Source: Cytidiella melzeri
Taxonomy: Eukaryota; Basidiomycota; Agaricomycetes; Polyporales; Irpicaceae
Reading direction: 5' to 3'
DNA length: 64,000 nt
NCBI GenBank assembly: GCA_022592445.1
Contig: JABYQR010000012.1
Location: 124,001 to 188,000, forward strand
Numbering within the stretch: position 1 is the stretch's first letter; each line of letters opens with the position of its first letter. Under the pieces are notes generated by a model that ran no database searches, was not told the origin of the DNA, and was given only the letters and a program-made list of their open reading frames with translations. The translations under genes were made by a program, and so were the position numbers. Positions 45,563 through 58,021 of the stretch are shown here, piece by piece.

Positions 45563-45843
45563 CTCAGCTGCGAGGTAGTAGTGTAGGAGAGAAACAGACA
45601 GAAGACGACTGCCGCGGCGCACTGCCAGCAGGAACGTGTCTTTAGTCGCGGCGGTGTGTCGCGATGCAGTACCAACGCTGCCACACGCGTTGGCGCCCAT
45701 AAGTCAATAATAATGTGCATTGCACGGCAACTGCCGTATATGTACGTAGGGGCCGATCACTCGCCAGGCTTACAGCTGTTCTTTCTTTCACTGCGTTTCT
45801 CATTTAGCAAGTGCTTGCAATAAACTCTCTGGTACTCTCAAGC

Positions 45844-46409
45844 ATGGATGATCCCGAGTTAGAGGCAATTCGTGCCGCCAGAATGAGTCAGCTGCAGCAG
45901 GACTCCACTGGCTTAGGAAGTGCGGGTGGCGAGGAGGCTGCAAAGCGCGCTGCAGAGGAAGAGATGCGCAGAAATTTGCTAGCCACTGTCCTCGACAACG
46001 CTGCGCGGGAAAGACGTACGTGTATCTTGCTTATAGCTGGAGTAATGACTGACTATTTAATCGCTAGTCTCTCGCATCGCTATGGTTAGTCAGGATCGGG
46101 CACGACAAATCGAATCGATCCTGTTGCGTATGGCTCAATCCGGTCAGCTACGTGGTAGGGTAACTGAAGAACAACTTATCGACCTTCTCGAGAAGGTCAG
46201 CGTTGTTGATACTCGTGCTGATCCGTGTGCCTCAAGTTGACTCGTGTCTGTCAATAGGCTGACGATGCACAAGGGCGAAGTCAGCCGAAGAAGGGTGCTA
46301 TCGTGGTACGTGTCTCGTCCGCGTCTGAGCTATGGCCAAAGCTGAGCAAGCTATTGCTTGACAGTTCCAGCGTCGAAAAGGAGGCTTCGACGATGACGAC
46401 GACTTCTGA
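45844..46409 (+). CDS. PDCD5/TFAR19-family DNA-binding protein
   Basis: Four exons, 45844-46015, 46068-46195, 46258-46305 and 46365-46409, give 130 residues, the normal family length. The start MDDPELEAIRAARMSQLQQD and the block LSRIAMVSQDRARQIESILL, followed by GRVTEEQLIDLLEKADD and an acidic end GGFDDDDDF, are diagnostic. The family (human PDCD5, yeast Ymr074c, archaeal homologues) is a small three-helix protein; human PDCD5 interacts with the CCT chaperonin and with Tip60, and the archaeal form binds double-stranded DNA. The exact role in fungi is not settled. Confidence 0.93.
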
Positions 46410-47032
46410 CTCGGTCGTTCATTTGTGGAGTTTGGATTGGCGAGAGATTTTCGTCAAAGCGCCGTCTTTATGGTCGTATGCCATTCGCATTACTGTATTA
46501 TTGCTGTAGCATATCAGTATGGTCCGAATGATTTTTTCCTTCTTTGGAAAAATACTGCTGATGGCCTCACAAGGCTTTGGTGCTTGACAGCATATTCCTC
46601 TTCAAAACGCCGTCTCTATGGCCGCACTATTGCAAGCATCTCAGTACGACCTGAATCCTTGAGAAATGATTGCGCACGGTCTCACAAGGCTTTGGTGTTC
46701 GACAGCATCAAATTAACAGAATCTTCTGCCTGCGCTTCAGAATTCTATGCTCGACATTCCGCTGAACGAACAAAGACGCCGCCAGACCCGCAGGTGACCG
46801 GAGCCGCGTAGATGCGACGGATATCGAGACGCCAGCTTCGGTCTTCCCATTTATGGCACTTCGGGCATGCCATATCCGATCCATAAGCGCACGCAACATT
46901 GGGTAATCCATCTATTGCAGATCCCTGAAATACACACAGGTTGGCCGAAGGACAATGTCCGTATCCCGACCCTAGACCACTGACATCTGTCGGAAACAGT
47001 TCTCTGAGGAGGTCTGAAAGCACTGTTTAACA
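46410..47032. other. Intergenic with two degenerate ~145-bp repeats
   Basis: GCGCCGTCTTTATGGTCG (46459) and AACGCCGTCTCTATGGCCG (46602) begin two related stretches, and CTCACAAGGCTTTGGTG occurs at 46566 and 46681. No gene supported; the last ~100 bp lead into the transcription factor gene. Confidence 0.5.
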
Positions 47033-50000
47033 ATGCCGAAGGCTTCAGCTTCTGCAACTCGCGAAGATTCGATTTCTTTCAACAAGAACGCGCAGAACCT
47101 GAAGCGCAATCAGGTACGGCTGCCGCACACACAATACTATGCACGTTATTCATAGAGACATAATGAGACAGGCGTGTCATCAATGCAGGAAACGCAAACT
47201 CGTGCGTAGATCTGCTGTTTTCTATCAATACTATCTCATTATCATCTTTCAGAAATGGTATCAAGCCAAGCTACGGACATTGACTAAAACTCTGGCTAAT
47301 CTGGTTCATATCGACAGTGACGCCAAACGACCGTGCTCAACATGCGTTCGATCTCATGCGTACGCCAAAGCTCACGCGTCGCCGAACGATCAGCTCAGCC
47401 TACCTGAGGAACCAGAGTGCACATTCGATGATGGCTAGTAACTTGTCATTTTATTTGCCCCTTTCTCTGACGTTGTAATCTATCTAGTGGTCAATGCACC
47501 AGCAGTACAGCCCCCATCAGTCGCCCCCAAAAGCCGCTATGAACGACTTGAGAATAGGATCAGTGAGTAACACGACCTTGTCCAAGACGCTCATTTCAAA
47601 TGGATAACGAGTAAGCTGATATTGCTTCTAGACGAACTAGAATCCATTTTGCGCGATAAGGCGTCTTCAGCCTCCGAGTCACCACCGGCCAATAGTGCGC
47701 AAGCTTCCCCTTCACAACACAGCGACTCGTCTTTTCTTGCCTTTGGTCAAGACTTGAGTGCTCTGCCAGTGTCGTCCTTTGCATCCCAAAATGAAGCAAA
47801 CTCATTGTCAGATTCTCTTGACAGTGTTGAAAGTTGGTCCAAGGCATACCTTGCTCAGCAAGGGCAAGATTCTGATATCAATGCCATTGAATTTCACGGA
47901 TTTACTAGCTCACTGGATCACTTAGCGGGCATTGCAAGCCTCATGATCCCATCTCCTTCTGTGGCACAGGGCGGCATATCTACCTCTTCTTCGTTCCATG
48001 ATCACATCGCAGCGGCTTCGGACACTCCTGGCATGGACGGGGTGCTAACTACGGCTCACCCTAGTTCAAACGAAGTTCACGCCATGATGTACATGGCTTG
48101 GCCTGTCAACCTACCGGATGTGGCCATGACTCGTCACCTGTACGTGCTTCACATATCTTCTTATTCTTTGCTTACACTGTGAAACAGCGTGCAAGCCTTT
48201 TTTTCGCACCACATCCATGCCCGACGCATGTTCCACGTTTCGTCTTTCCTGGCCTCTTTGGATCTACACCCTACAGATCCAAAGTTTCCCTGTACCTCTA
48301 CCCTTCACGTCATGTGTGCGATTGGAAGTTTATACGCTTCTTCTCCACCGCAGCTCGCAACTGACGATATCTGTCAATGTATGACCGCTTCTGTTCATGC
48401 CAGTTATCGTAATTGACACTGACTGATATAAGTCGATTCAACGCTTGGAGCGCGGCTCAAAAAAAAGAGAAGACACACTTCGTTTTCGGACAAACAGGCT
48501 GCCTTTGCGAAGGAGGAAGTTCTCGATGAGCTTGGAATGGGGGAGCGGATATTCGAGAACGCACAAAGTACGTGTCATGTCTTCGACACATGTTTTGAGC
48601 GTACCTCATGCCCTTCGGCTAGCTCTAATCCTCCTAACGTGGTTCTATCAGAGCAATGCAAGGTAATTGAGCATCTCAGCTTCATTTTTGCCGACTGGCC
48701 CACTGATATTTCGATGGATTGTGTAGGTGGATAGAGGTGAGGTTCTTTTGTGTGACGCTGTAATTGTAGATTGACACTCGGCAGGCTTGTTTACACAACT
48801 CGATGGCTATTAAAACGACTATTTCATGCGCTCTCAACGTCTGTCCTCCTTTCCACGGGATCTCGGCGACAGACCCTTTCAGCGATCGCCCATCCACAAT
48901 TCTGCCCAGCTCTAGAAACGTGTTGGAAGATGAGACGCGACGAAACACATTCTGGATAGGTACGTTACAATCCTACCCATAATCAAATACATGGTGGTTT
49001 GATACCTTTCAAAGCATATATCTTAGAACGCCAGATTGCTGCTGGCAATGGCTGGGCCATGCTCGCGGACGACAGGGATGTCGCACAGCTTTTGCCGATC
49101 CGAGACGATCAATTTAATCAAGGGGTCTGTCCCGTCCACTCATTGTTACCTGCACCACCTAAATCTGTTTGTTAGCTACTCGTCCTGCCGGCTGATCGTC
49201 AGTGGTCGCATAGTAAAGACATTCTTTCGGTCCATCCACCCGATCAGACGGACTCTTTCATCTTACACGTAAAATGCTCTCTGCTGTTTTCGAAGGTGAA
49301 GAACTTCAATATTCGCTTCAAGAGCCTCGCGTTCGCCGGCGATGCATCTGTTACTCCTCCAGTGGAACCTACTGGCCAGGATAGTTACTCTCAACAAGTC
49401 AGTCCGAGGGCGTCGCCTTTGTGGGCTGAACTTGACAATTTGGTCACCGCCTTCAAGAACCAGTTCCCGGTTCAGTTCAGGAATCCCATCGCCGCCGGTA
49501 AAATTGATCATTATTTATATTCTTCGTGGAACTTGGTACACATGTAAGTCTAAATCTGGGCTCTGTCACGTTCTGCTTTCCTAAGAGCTACATTAGCACG
49601 CAGATCCAGCTACACGAACCCTATTCGAGGCCTGGAAAGCAATCGTGTACATCCGCTCTCAAAATCTTAACGGCGTCGCGGTCCATCGTAGATCTATTAC
49701 ATGCGATAAGTTCGTCGAGCTTCGATGTGTCGTTACTAGACATATCGGCGTTTGTGAGTACTTCAGCAATTCTGTGTGGCCATCCTTTCAAGATTTGTGT
49801 TAGCTCTCGTGGTTTATGGCAGGCAGAGTTCTCGTTAGATTCTTGAAAGCAGCCCAAGATGCTCAAGCGCAGGATCAAATACTCTCGCTGAAGACTGAAA
49901 TCGCATTCCTCCGGTAGGTCGTTCGCGATGGTCTCGTTAGCATTGGCTTACTATACTCCGGACTGCCCGAAGTGTCAAGCTAGTCGAGGCAGGCGCACGA

Positions 50001-50229
50001 ATCCCTTTGGCCGGTATGTAGTCTCCTGTTTCTGTGATTGTGTCCAGTGATTGACGCTATTGCAGCGAACTACGCGAAAATGCTCAGCAACATATTTGTA
50101 TCGACATGCGGCGAGGATGAAGAGTATAGACAGCACGGCGTCACATATGCACCGCAAGTCGACCATATGGCGCAGTCGTTTGAGTTCTCGTATCCTACCC
50201 CTCCAGATCTTCAGCCTTTAGCGCAGTAG
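47033..50229 (+). CDS. Zn2Cys6 fungal transcription factor with 17 exons
   Basis: Exons: 47033-47113, 47172-47201, 47253-47257 (5 nt), 47318-47433, 47488-47562, 47632-48139, 48188-48378, 48433-48567, 48623-48662, 48727-48736 (10 nt), 48785-48959, 49027-49124, 49176-49543, 49597-49753, 49804-49913, 49973-50013 and 50048-50229, total 773 residues, all phases consistent. The zinc cluster ACHQCRKRKL + KC + DAKRPCSTC...EC needs the 5-nt exon for Lys and the third Cys. A coiled-coil-like YERLENRINELESILR follows, then Ser-rich linker and a fungal-specific transcription factor domain (RRMFHVSSFLASLDLHPTDP, LLTWFYQSNARWIE, EDETRRNTFW). Intron 4 needs a GC donor (47434). Nuclear; targets unknown. Confidence 0.88.
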
Positions 50230-50698
50230 AGGTAGAGGGCGGTGTCTTTATTATTTTAGCTGGATTAGGATCTTCTTGAAACATATGCTCGCTGATTTGT
50301 TTGTCGTTCACATTGACATTGACTTAGTGGCCCACTGCCAGCCTGAGGAGGGAGCTTCAAGTTGGAGGTGATCGTGGCAATCTGCTGTTAGTTTATCAGT
50401 TTGTCTCAGCTACGACACGTATTACACACAATATGACAATAGCAACTGTATTCTTTCGCACGCTCTCAGCTGATTTTTTACTCGTTGTCGTCCAAGGAGG
50501 AGATACAATGGATGATTGGCCCACCCTTTGTCACGGTGGTGGGCCGCGGTAGTTGTTTGCGTGTATTTACATTTCGACAAAATCTGACGCTCATTGTCGC
50601 GTTCCCGCTATCCTTTACCTCCCTCACTCTCCCATCTTCTGCGGCCACGTCGCACTCGTACGTCTGCATTTTGCGAATTACACACGGAACCTTTGAAA
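50230..50698. other. Intergenic, NOT4 promoter region
   Basis: No gene seen. It contains the 3' flank of the transcription factor gene and, from about 50590, a pyrimidine-rich stretch (CCGCTATCCTTTACCTCCCT) before the NOT4 ATG at 50699. Confidence 0.5.
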
Positions 50699-53600
50699 AT
50701 GTCGACTCGAATCCATCCACACTCGCCACTTCCGGCACCAGCGATGCGAGCCAGCACTCCATCAATGCAATCCAAGTCTCATGTTCTAGCCGGCGTACAG
50801 GACGCGTACTGGAGCGACGATGAGACTGTGAGTAGGCAGTGAGATGATTGAGAGATACTCGGTGCTGACGACTACTCAGGAGGATGCTGAATGCCCCCTT
50901 TGCCTTGAGGAAATGGATATCTCAGAGATTAACTTCCGACCCTGCCCTTGCGGTTACCAAGTGTGTCAATCTAATACTTCACGATTACAAGTAAACTCAT
51001 ATACGTGTAGATCTGTCGCTTCTGCTGGCACCACATTAAGGAGAATTTGAACCGTCGCTGCCCGGCTTGCCGTCGAGAATATAGCGACGACGCCGTCCAG
51101 TTCAAGCCGATCAACAAGGAGGAGTGAGTTTTCCCTGCTGTGGCCGACGGGGTATCGCCGCGTCGCTTACAACTGTACCGCCCTCTCTTTTTACAGCCAT
51201 AAGCGTCTCACTCACCAAAAGAAACAAAAGGAACGCGAGCGCAAGGACCTGGAAGCTCTGGGCAGGCGTCAGCTAGCAAATGTGCGGGTGGTGCAGCGCA
51301 ATGTCGTTTATGTTGTTGGCATTGGTCAAAGGTTCGCTAAAGAAGAGGTAAGCTTGGTCTCGCTGATGTCCCGAAGCAGAGTTGACCGTCGGTCAGCTCA
51401 TTCCTACCTTACGGACGCACGAGTATTTTGGACAATATGGGAAGATTTCCAAAATCGTCATCGTTAAGCGCACGCCGCCCGGTGGTAGAGCTCCCGTTGT
51501 AGGACTGTATATCACTTTTCACCGTCGAGAAGATGCAGCACGCTGTATCTCAGCGGTTGACGGTGCACCTTCGCCTAGTGGTGGCGGAGAAGTAATGCGA
51601 GGAAGCTATGGGACGACGAAGTATTGCATGGCTTTCTTACGTGGAGTCAGTTGTTCAGATCATAGTTGCATGAACTTACACGAGTGGGGAGACGAGAGTG
51701 ACTGCTTCACAAAAGAGGATCTGACGACATTGTGCGTCTTATTACACTTTCTATTTTCCGCTAATTGACTTATACTCCGCAGAAAACACACGATGAAGGA
51801 CACCGAGAGTCGCGCACGCAAGATTACGGTGGTCAAGAAGGCAGATGAAAGCGAAGGTGAGTATAGCCCTAGATGAGCGTATAAGCTTGTTGACGGGATA
51901 GCTATAGCTGGACTTCCCCGAGCCGCATCCTGGGCGAACAAGGGGCACAATGGCATCGCTAATGCTACGTTGCATAGCAGCACTTCGTCAGCTCATACAC
52001 AGCCTGCGATTACTCGTCAGACACGTCGGACTACAGCAACTGCTCGGCCACAACGTACAGCTTCAAGCAACAGTGCATTTCCCACTTTACGCGAGAAAAG
52101 GGCCGCTGCGAGCACAAATAACCCATCGTTTGTCAGTTCATCATCTCGTCCTGCGACTCCTTCCGGTACATCCACACAGCAGCGTGCAGCGAGTCCCACT
52201 ACCAGTATGAAGCAACTTAGGCAGAAAGAGCATCCTGTGTCTCCTCCTCCTCGTACATCCTCCCCACCTGATGTCGACTCCGATGGTCTTGCTTTTGGCG
52301 ATCAAGAGCCTTCAAGACCAAGCACCTCACCAGAAGCATTCTCACCATCCCCTGTTGCTGCTCCGGCAGCGCCACCTGGTTTGCCCGCTATACCTCCTGG
52401 TTTATCTGCCCCGCCTGGGCTACCTCTTCCAGCTCGTGCACCAGTACCTGAGGAATCATCACCACAGCTACAGGGACCATATCAGATGTCAACACAAGCC
52501 CAAGCCCTTTTCGAGGACATCAAAGCTCGTCGAGAATCTACTTTGGTGTCCAGTGGACCTAGCCCTTTCCCTGACTTTGATCGCATGCTGCAGTCTTTGA
52601 CAGAACAGACCGGTTTCAGCTTCAGTTTGGACCCTAAGCTGGCTGTTGACGACAAGGACGGAGCGCTAGAGTTGCCGGATATCGACTCGGCTGCAAGTAG
52701 CACTTTCTCAGGAAACTTTTTCGACGCCTTCCCCAACGTCCGCAATGTACATCCACCAGGGCTAGGATATCCTCCTCAACTTGACATTCAGGCAATCAAT
52801 CGGTCTCCAGCTCCGTCGACGTCTAGCAGCTACACTGGATCGTTCAACCCCTTCGCAGCGGAGGGTACTGATGAAGGCTCGCGGCAGTATTCTCCCCTCG
52901 ACGACGAACGCAAAGTATCACGCTTTGGCTTCGCCCGAGGGAGACAAGGATCTTCCTCCATGTCCAGCACTGCCTCACCTCTGCACATGCCCTCGTCGCT
53001 CAGCTTGGCTGAACACTCATCGCAGTCATCATACCTCGGCCAGCCGGAGACGCCCTCTTCTGCCAGTCATCGTAGTCCTGCGCAGTGGAACTACCCTCCT
53101 CGTCATCCTGTTCATGATTACTTACACCAGTCAAATTCGGCCATGAGCTCGCCGTTAGCGCAGCACGCTCAGGCGCACTCGCCATATGCGAACCATTTCC
53201 AACAGCAGCAGCAACAACAGCAACAGCAACAGCAACAACAACAGCAACAGCAACAACAGTTGCAGCCGACACGCTATCAGCAATATGATACCGCTGTCAG
53301 CGAGGCCCAGCTACGAGATTTCATAAGTTTGAGTCGCGATCGCTCGATGCGGTCTGCTTCCGCTGGTAAGTCCTTGGGCCATGAGAATTGGAACATGTAT
53401 TGAACGCTATACTTGTTTTGCATAGATTCCCAGCAGTTCAAGTTCAACTTCTCCCAACCTTTCAGTGATCCTGCCATCATGTCTGCTCGACTCGCATCTC
53501 CTGTGTCACAACCGATGCATGAAGCTAGCTACACAAACTTTGCATCACCGCAAGGCACTTACGCATCGCAACAGCACGTCGCTTTTGGACCGCCGCCGGG

Positions 53601-55522
53601 GCTATCTTTTCCTCCGGGAGTGATTCCAAGTCCGTCAATTACAGGGCGGCAAGGACTAGGAATGGGTGGCGGTATGGGCCTGAACATGGATGTGTCTCAG
53701 ACAGGCGGGTCTGCACATGGTGAGTTGCATTTCGTTCATTCCATGGGGAGGGATTCCCAGGTCAGAGTACCGAGCGCCGTGCTTTCAGTGCGGAAACTAT
53801 ATCATCGACCATGATATTGCTACAAAGGCCCGGGTCATCCTCCTGTTTTCGTCCGCACCTCCAAACTCTGCTGTCGCTCGCTGCTATGCATCTGTCTGTC
53901 ATCCCTTCCGGTAAGCTCTGACGCTGACACATCCTTCTTACCCCTCGCACTCTTCAATTGCTCTCGTTTCCCGCACTTCTTATCATCCAGTCTCCTCTAC
54001 CGTTTCTCCCGTACCTTCTCCTGTTCTTTCGTCTGCAGACTTCCCGGCTCTTGCAGCTGGAGACGTTTTGCCCTCAGGCGACCGAACGCAGCAATCTGAT
54101 CCTCCGACGCCATCAACTCCGTCATTGGACTCCAAGGCGTTAGCGAAGGCAGAGCGGCTAGCAGCAAAGAAACTAGCTGCAGAAGAGCGCGCAGCTGCTC
54201 GTCGCAAGCTTGCTGAAGAGAAAGCAGTCGCAAAAGCGGCGGAGAAGGAGAAGGTAGCTGCTTTGAAGGCGGAAAGGGATAGGGTTCTTAGGGAAAAGGC
54301 AGAGGAGCAGACAGCGAAGGAGAAACTTGAGAAAGAGAGGCTCGAGCAGCAGCGCATGGAAAAGGAGAAAGTAGAGAAAGAAAGGGAAAAGGCACAGGCA
54401 GAAGTTCGAAAGGCTGCCGACGCAGCCAAAGCATTGAAACAGGCGGTGTCAGCCAAGTCCGGCACCCATCCCGGCGAGACCGACTTGGCTACAGCTAGTC
54501 AACCATTCAAGCTGAATACTCCTCGTCGGGTTACCCCTGCGAAGCAAGCTTCAAGCTCTGGCCCTGTTGAACCAGTTCCTCAGGCTCCCATATTGGCCAG
54601 AATGCCAAAGAAGAACAAACCCGTCGCGCGGCCTATAAGGATTCCCAAGGAAGACACTCAGGACAACCTTTCTGCATTGGCGTCCGCTGCCACGTCTGAC
54701 GCGCCTCAGCTGCCGGACGCTCGAACCGACTCTAGCTCACGCTCTAGATCAGAATCCGTTGACAGGAACGAGCCCATGTCCCTTGAGGAGTTGTTTGCAG
54801 AGGTCGACATGCAAGCTCCTTGGATGCACCTTGCTCAACACCCGTTTTTCGACACGAGCAAGATCAATCCAGCTGCTAAGATGCCACTAGAATACGGTCC
54901 TCTCGTCCATGCCCTATCCGCGCTCTCAGTCGGCGGAGGCTCATTTGCCGACAACATGCCCTCTGGCTCGATTGACCACGCGGTTTCCTCTTTCCAGCAA
55001 CTTCTCGAAACCCTCACTCAGACCATCTCGGACTTGCTTCGCCTACTTCCTCGTACGACATGGGACGACAGCTCGTCATTCGATGGCGTGCTGCGGGATA
55101 TGCTTCGGGGCGACGACTTTTTGGAAGATGGAGACGATGAGCGAAACAAGCAAGGCAAGGATGATGAAGTCACTGCTTTGACCTTGGCATTGGAACGCCG
55201 AGCGCGCTGGATGGAAGTGCAGCTGTCGAAGCTGGAAGAGCTCCACCGTGATATCAACACTGCTGCTGTGCGCGCAGTGCTGTCTTTCAACGACAATGGT
55301 TGGGATCCTCATGGGTTCATGCCTCGTATGGGGAACACTCTGCAGCGCTTTGACCAGATTGGGATGGTATCAGACAATGGAGTCATGAGAGAAATGACGG
55401 CTGACGAGCTGGAGAAAAAGTTGGTGGTGGCGAAGGAGTCTGCGGTGTTTGCAGAGACCGAGTTCAGAGAGGCGATGCAGAGACTGCAGGTAGTGAAGCC
55501 ATATGACGATGATGAGTACTGA
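50699..55522 (+). CDS. NOT4: CCR4-NOT ubiquitin ligase Not4
   Basis: About 1,400 residues in at least nine exons, beginning 50699-50827, 50880-50960, 51011-51123, 51197-51347, 51397-51731, 51783-51856 and 51908-53365. Not4 is the RING E3 of the CCR4-NOT complex, acting in mRNA decay and co-translational quality control. The RING reads CPLCLEEMDISEINFRPCPC, then ICRFCWHHI and RRCPACRREY, the C4C4 form special to Not4. An RRM (VVYVVGIG..., KISKIVIVKR, GLYITFHRREDAARC) leads to a CCCH finger (CMAFLRGVSCSDHSCMNLH). The long tail is disordered, with 20 consecutive glutamines (53200-53259), a long Ala/Lys/Glu coiled coil (from ~54135) and a conserved-looking C-terminal part ending at 55522. Exon borders between 53715 and 53990 are uncertain. 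Confidence 0.88.
53200..53259 (+). repeat. CAA/CAG repeat coding 20 glutamines in Not4
   Basis: Twenty consecutive CAA or CAG codons in the NOT4 frame, mixed irregularly, followed by Leu-Gln. The mix of codons suggests a tract kept for its protein effect as well as by slippage. Confidence 0.95.
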
Positions 55523-55877
55523 GAGAGCGAGATGTTCTTAGCGTAGTACTTTGAATTTACATAGCGAGCTATGGCCATGGTCCTTCCCGCAAACCTATAT
55601 GGGCGTCTGCTAAATAGAATGTCGGCGATATGCTAGTGATTGCCAACTTGTTCAGTGTGCCAGCATCGTCTTGACACCCATTGCCGCTGTCTTTTCCGAC
55701 ATCATTCTGCGGGCCCTGCAGAAACACTACCAGTCTTACGAAATTTCATGACCATTCACGACTGAAGTCAACACCGTGGCCCAAGATACCGTTACAACGA
55801 CACACTATCATCGCGGAACGGGTTCGCCGCACTGGCCTCAGAAACATTGGTGTAGTATCCAGTACCATTAAAGCACC
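55523..55877. other. Intergenic, NOT4 3' flank and bestrophin leader
   Basis: No gene seen between the NOT4 stop and the bestrophin ATG at 55878. Confidence 0.5.
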
Positions 55878-57790
55878 ATGTCTTCTGCAATCTCGGCGCA
55901 GACGACAAAGAAGGTCGCAAAGGATTCTGGCGGCAAGGTGTGTTCGTCGGCGCATGTGCCTAGCTGTTGTAGCACGTCTCAGGCTGTCTACATTTTGTAG
56001 AAGAAGATCATCACAAGGAAGAAGCTGAGGAAGGTTAGGAAGAGCCACTGTTATGTGCAATGTCTGGCTGATGTTGCTGTAGTATTCGTGGCTGCCGGAT
56101 GTCCTTCGTTTACAAGGCAGCGTACGTTGTACATCGCCGTTGTCTCTGATGGAAACCTAGTCTCACCCACTCCCGACAGATATTCCCGAAGATCCTTGGA
56201 CCTGTCCTTACGGTGACGCTGTTTGCCACACTTGTGGCCTACCTCCAGGAAAAGGGGTTTAACGTCGCTTTACCAAACTCGGTCGTTCCATTGCTTTCGG
56301 TTGTGGTATGTCCGAGTCGGCCTGTCGTGCTTTGCATCATGACTGAACGATCAAAACGCGCCAGGTTGGTCTGATACTAGTGTTTAGGAACGGGTGTGTC
56401 TTTCTTTATTTTTGCTCGTATTTCTCAGCTGAAGACTTCAATGCAGCACCTCGTACGATCGTTACTGGGAAGGTCGCAAGGATTTCCAGTCGATGATCTC
56501 TCAGGTACTGTGGCACCTTAGATATCCCTTTCCTTTTCCTCTGAGACTGTTCGTGATGCTAGGTCCGCAACCTGTCTCGTCTGATTTGGATCAATGTTGC
56601 TGTACCTCCGGCGGACGATCCCAAATCGAAAGCCGCTACGTCACCAGCCCCTACTTTGTCGGCAAAAGAGCTCCGACGCAAGAAGGTAGACGCGATGAAA
56701 TTGTGCGTGTGCTATGCGTTCACTGTCAAGCACTATCTGCGGGGTGAAGATGGTCTTGAGTGGGAAGATTATTTGGGAATCCTACCCGCGAGCGTCGTGA
56801 AGCTGGTGCAAGCGATAGACCGCAAGAATTCTGGCTGGACGTCATACTCTGCGACTGAGCACACCACCAGATCCGGTACCGCGGAAAATAGCGATGACGA
56901 ACAGAGCTCTCAGACACAGATGGGTTCGTCCACGGAGGGCGCCAAGCCCGACGCGACGAAACGCCTCCAAGTGAAGAGGAGTAAGGATCGGCTTAAGCAG
57001 CCTGGGGTGAAGTCACCAAAGACGCCCTTGTTATCGAGTGCCTTGCATTCCACCATTGACTTCCATCCTGCACCAGCCAGCTTGACGACGCCTCTTCCAC
57101 TGGTGTGAGTAGCCTTCTAGTTACAGCCCAACCATAGAGCTTATGTAATCTTGGGGGCATACGTAGAATTGCGCATGAACTCGGTCGGGCGATTTTCAAG
57201 TTCAAGCGCGATGGTTATTTGGAAACGGTTGGCCCTGCTGGTGCGAATGCTCTCAATACAATGTGTGTATACCAGTCGCGTTCACATCTCGCTGTGTGTT
57301 GACGACGCTTGCCATCAGAGTGCAAGGCATGGTAGACGGACTGGGGAACATGGAGCGAGTAGCAAATACGCCGATTCCACGGTCATACAGCATTCACCTG
57401 AAACAAACCGTGACGCTGTACCTGTTCTCTCTCCCATTCACCCTCATCAAAGAGCTCGGCTGGGGAATGATTCCAGTCGTGACTGTGGTTGCGTTCACGC
57501 TTATGGGGATTGAGGGTATCGCCGACGAAATTGAGATGCCTTTTGGTAAGTCTCTCGCGATGTCCTTATGTGGGGTTAGCTAAATCTCGTGTTGACTTCA
57601 GGGCTGGATAAGTTTGATCTTCCGCTGGGTATGTCTCGTGTTTTTTATTCTTGATGAGTACTGAATTGTGATCTGGCCTGCAGAACGTTACTGCGAAGAC
57701 TTGAAGGAGGATATTCAATATGTCATTGAGCGGTTGCCAGAAGGAGGAGAGGGGATGTATGGCATTGATGACGGGCTGGGGGACGACTGA
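55878..57790 (+). CDS. Bestrophin-family (UPF0187) membrane protein
   Basis: Ten exons, 55878-55937, 56083-56121, 56180-56305, 56365-56393, 56447-56504, 56563-57104, 57167-57262, 57319-57545, 57602-57628 and 57684-57790, give 436 residues. The bestrophin/RFP-TM family forms pentameric anion channels. Typical blocks are SWLPDVLRLQGSIFPKILGP, a first helix (VLTVTLFATLVAYL), VVGLILVFRNGTSYDRYWEG, VRNLSRLIWINV, MERVANTPIPRSYSIHLKQT, and the last helices (YLFSLPFTLIKELGWGMIPV, TLMGIEGIADEIEMPFG). The central ~100 residues are a Ser/Lys-rich insert (from SATEHTTRSGTAENSDD) before the conserved core resumes at IAHELGRAIFKFKRDGY. The first intron (55938-56082) is unusually long for this window. Ion selectivity cannot be told from sequence; the subcellular membrane is not clear. 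Confidence 0.9.
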
Positions 57791-58021
57791 AGGCATCGTG
57801 TAGATTCCTATGGTCATGGTTTTCGTTGGTTGAATGACATGCATTTTCGACTGAAATTTCCTACTGGCCATGTTGTGATTTGCGATACTTCACTCAGAGA
57901 GCAGGCCAATCAGAAGCGATGATTTATGCTTCACGTGGAATAGACGCCTCTGGCAACCGCCGTTCCGTTCGTTCACGCTCACCCAACGTACTCGTACTGT
58001 AAAGGTTGGTGACTTTCCACC

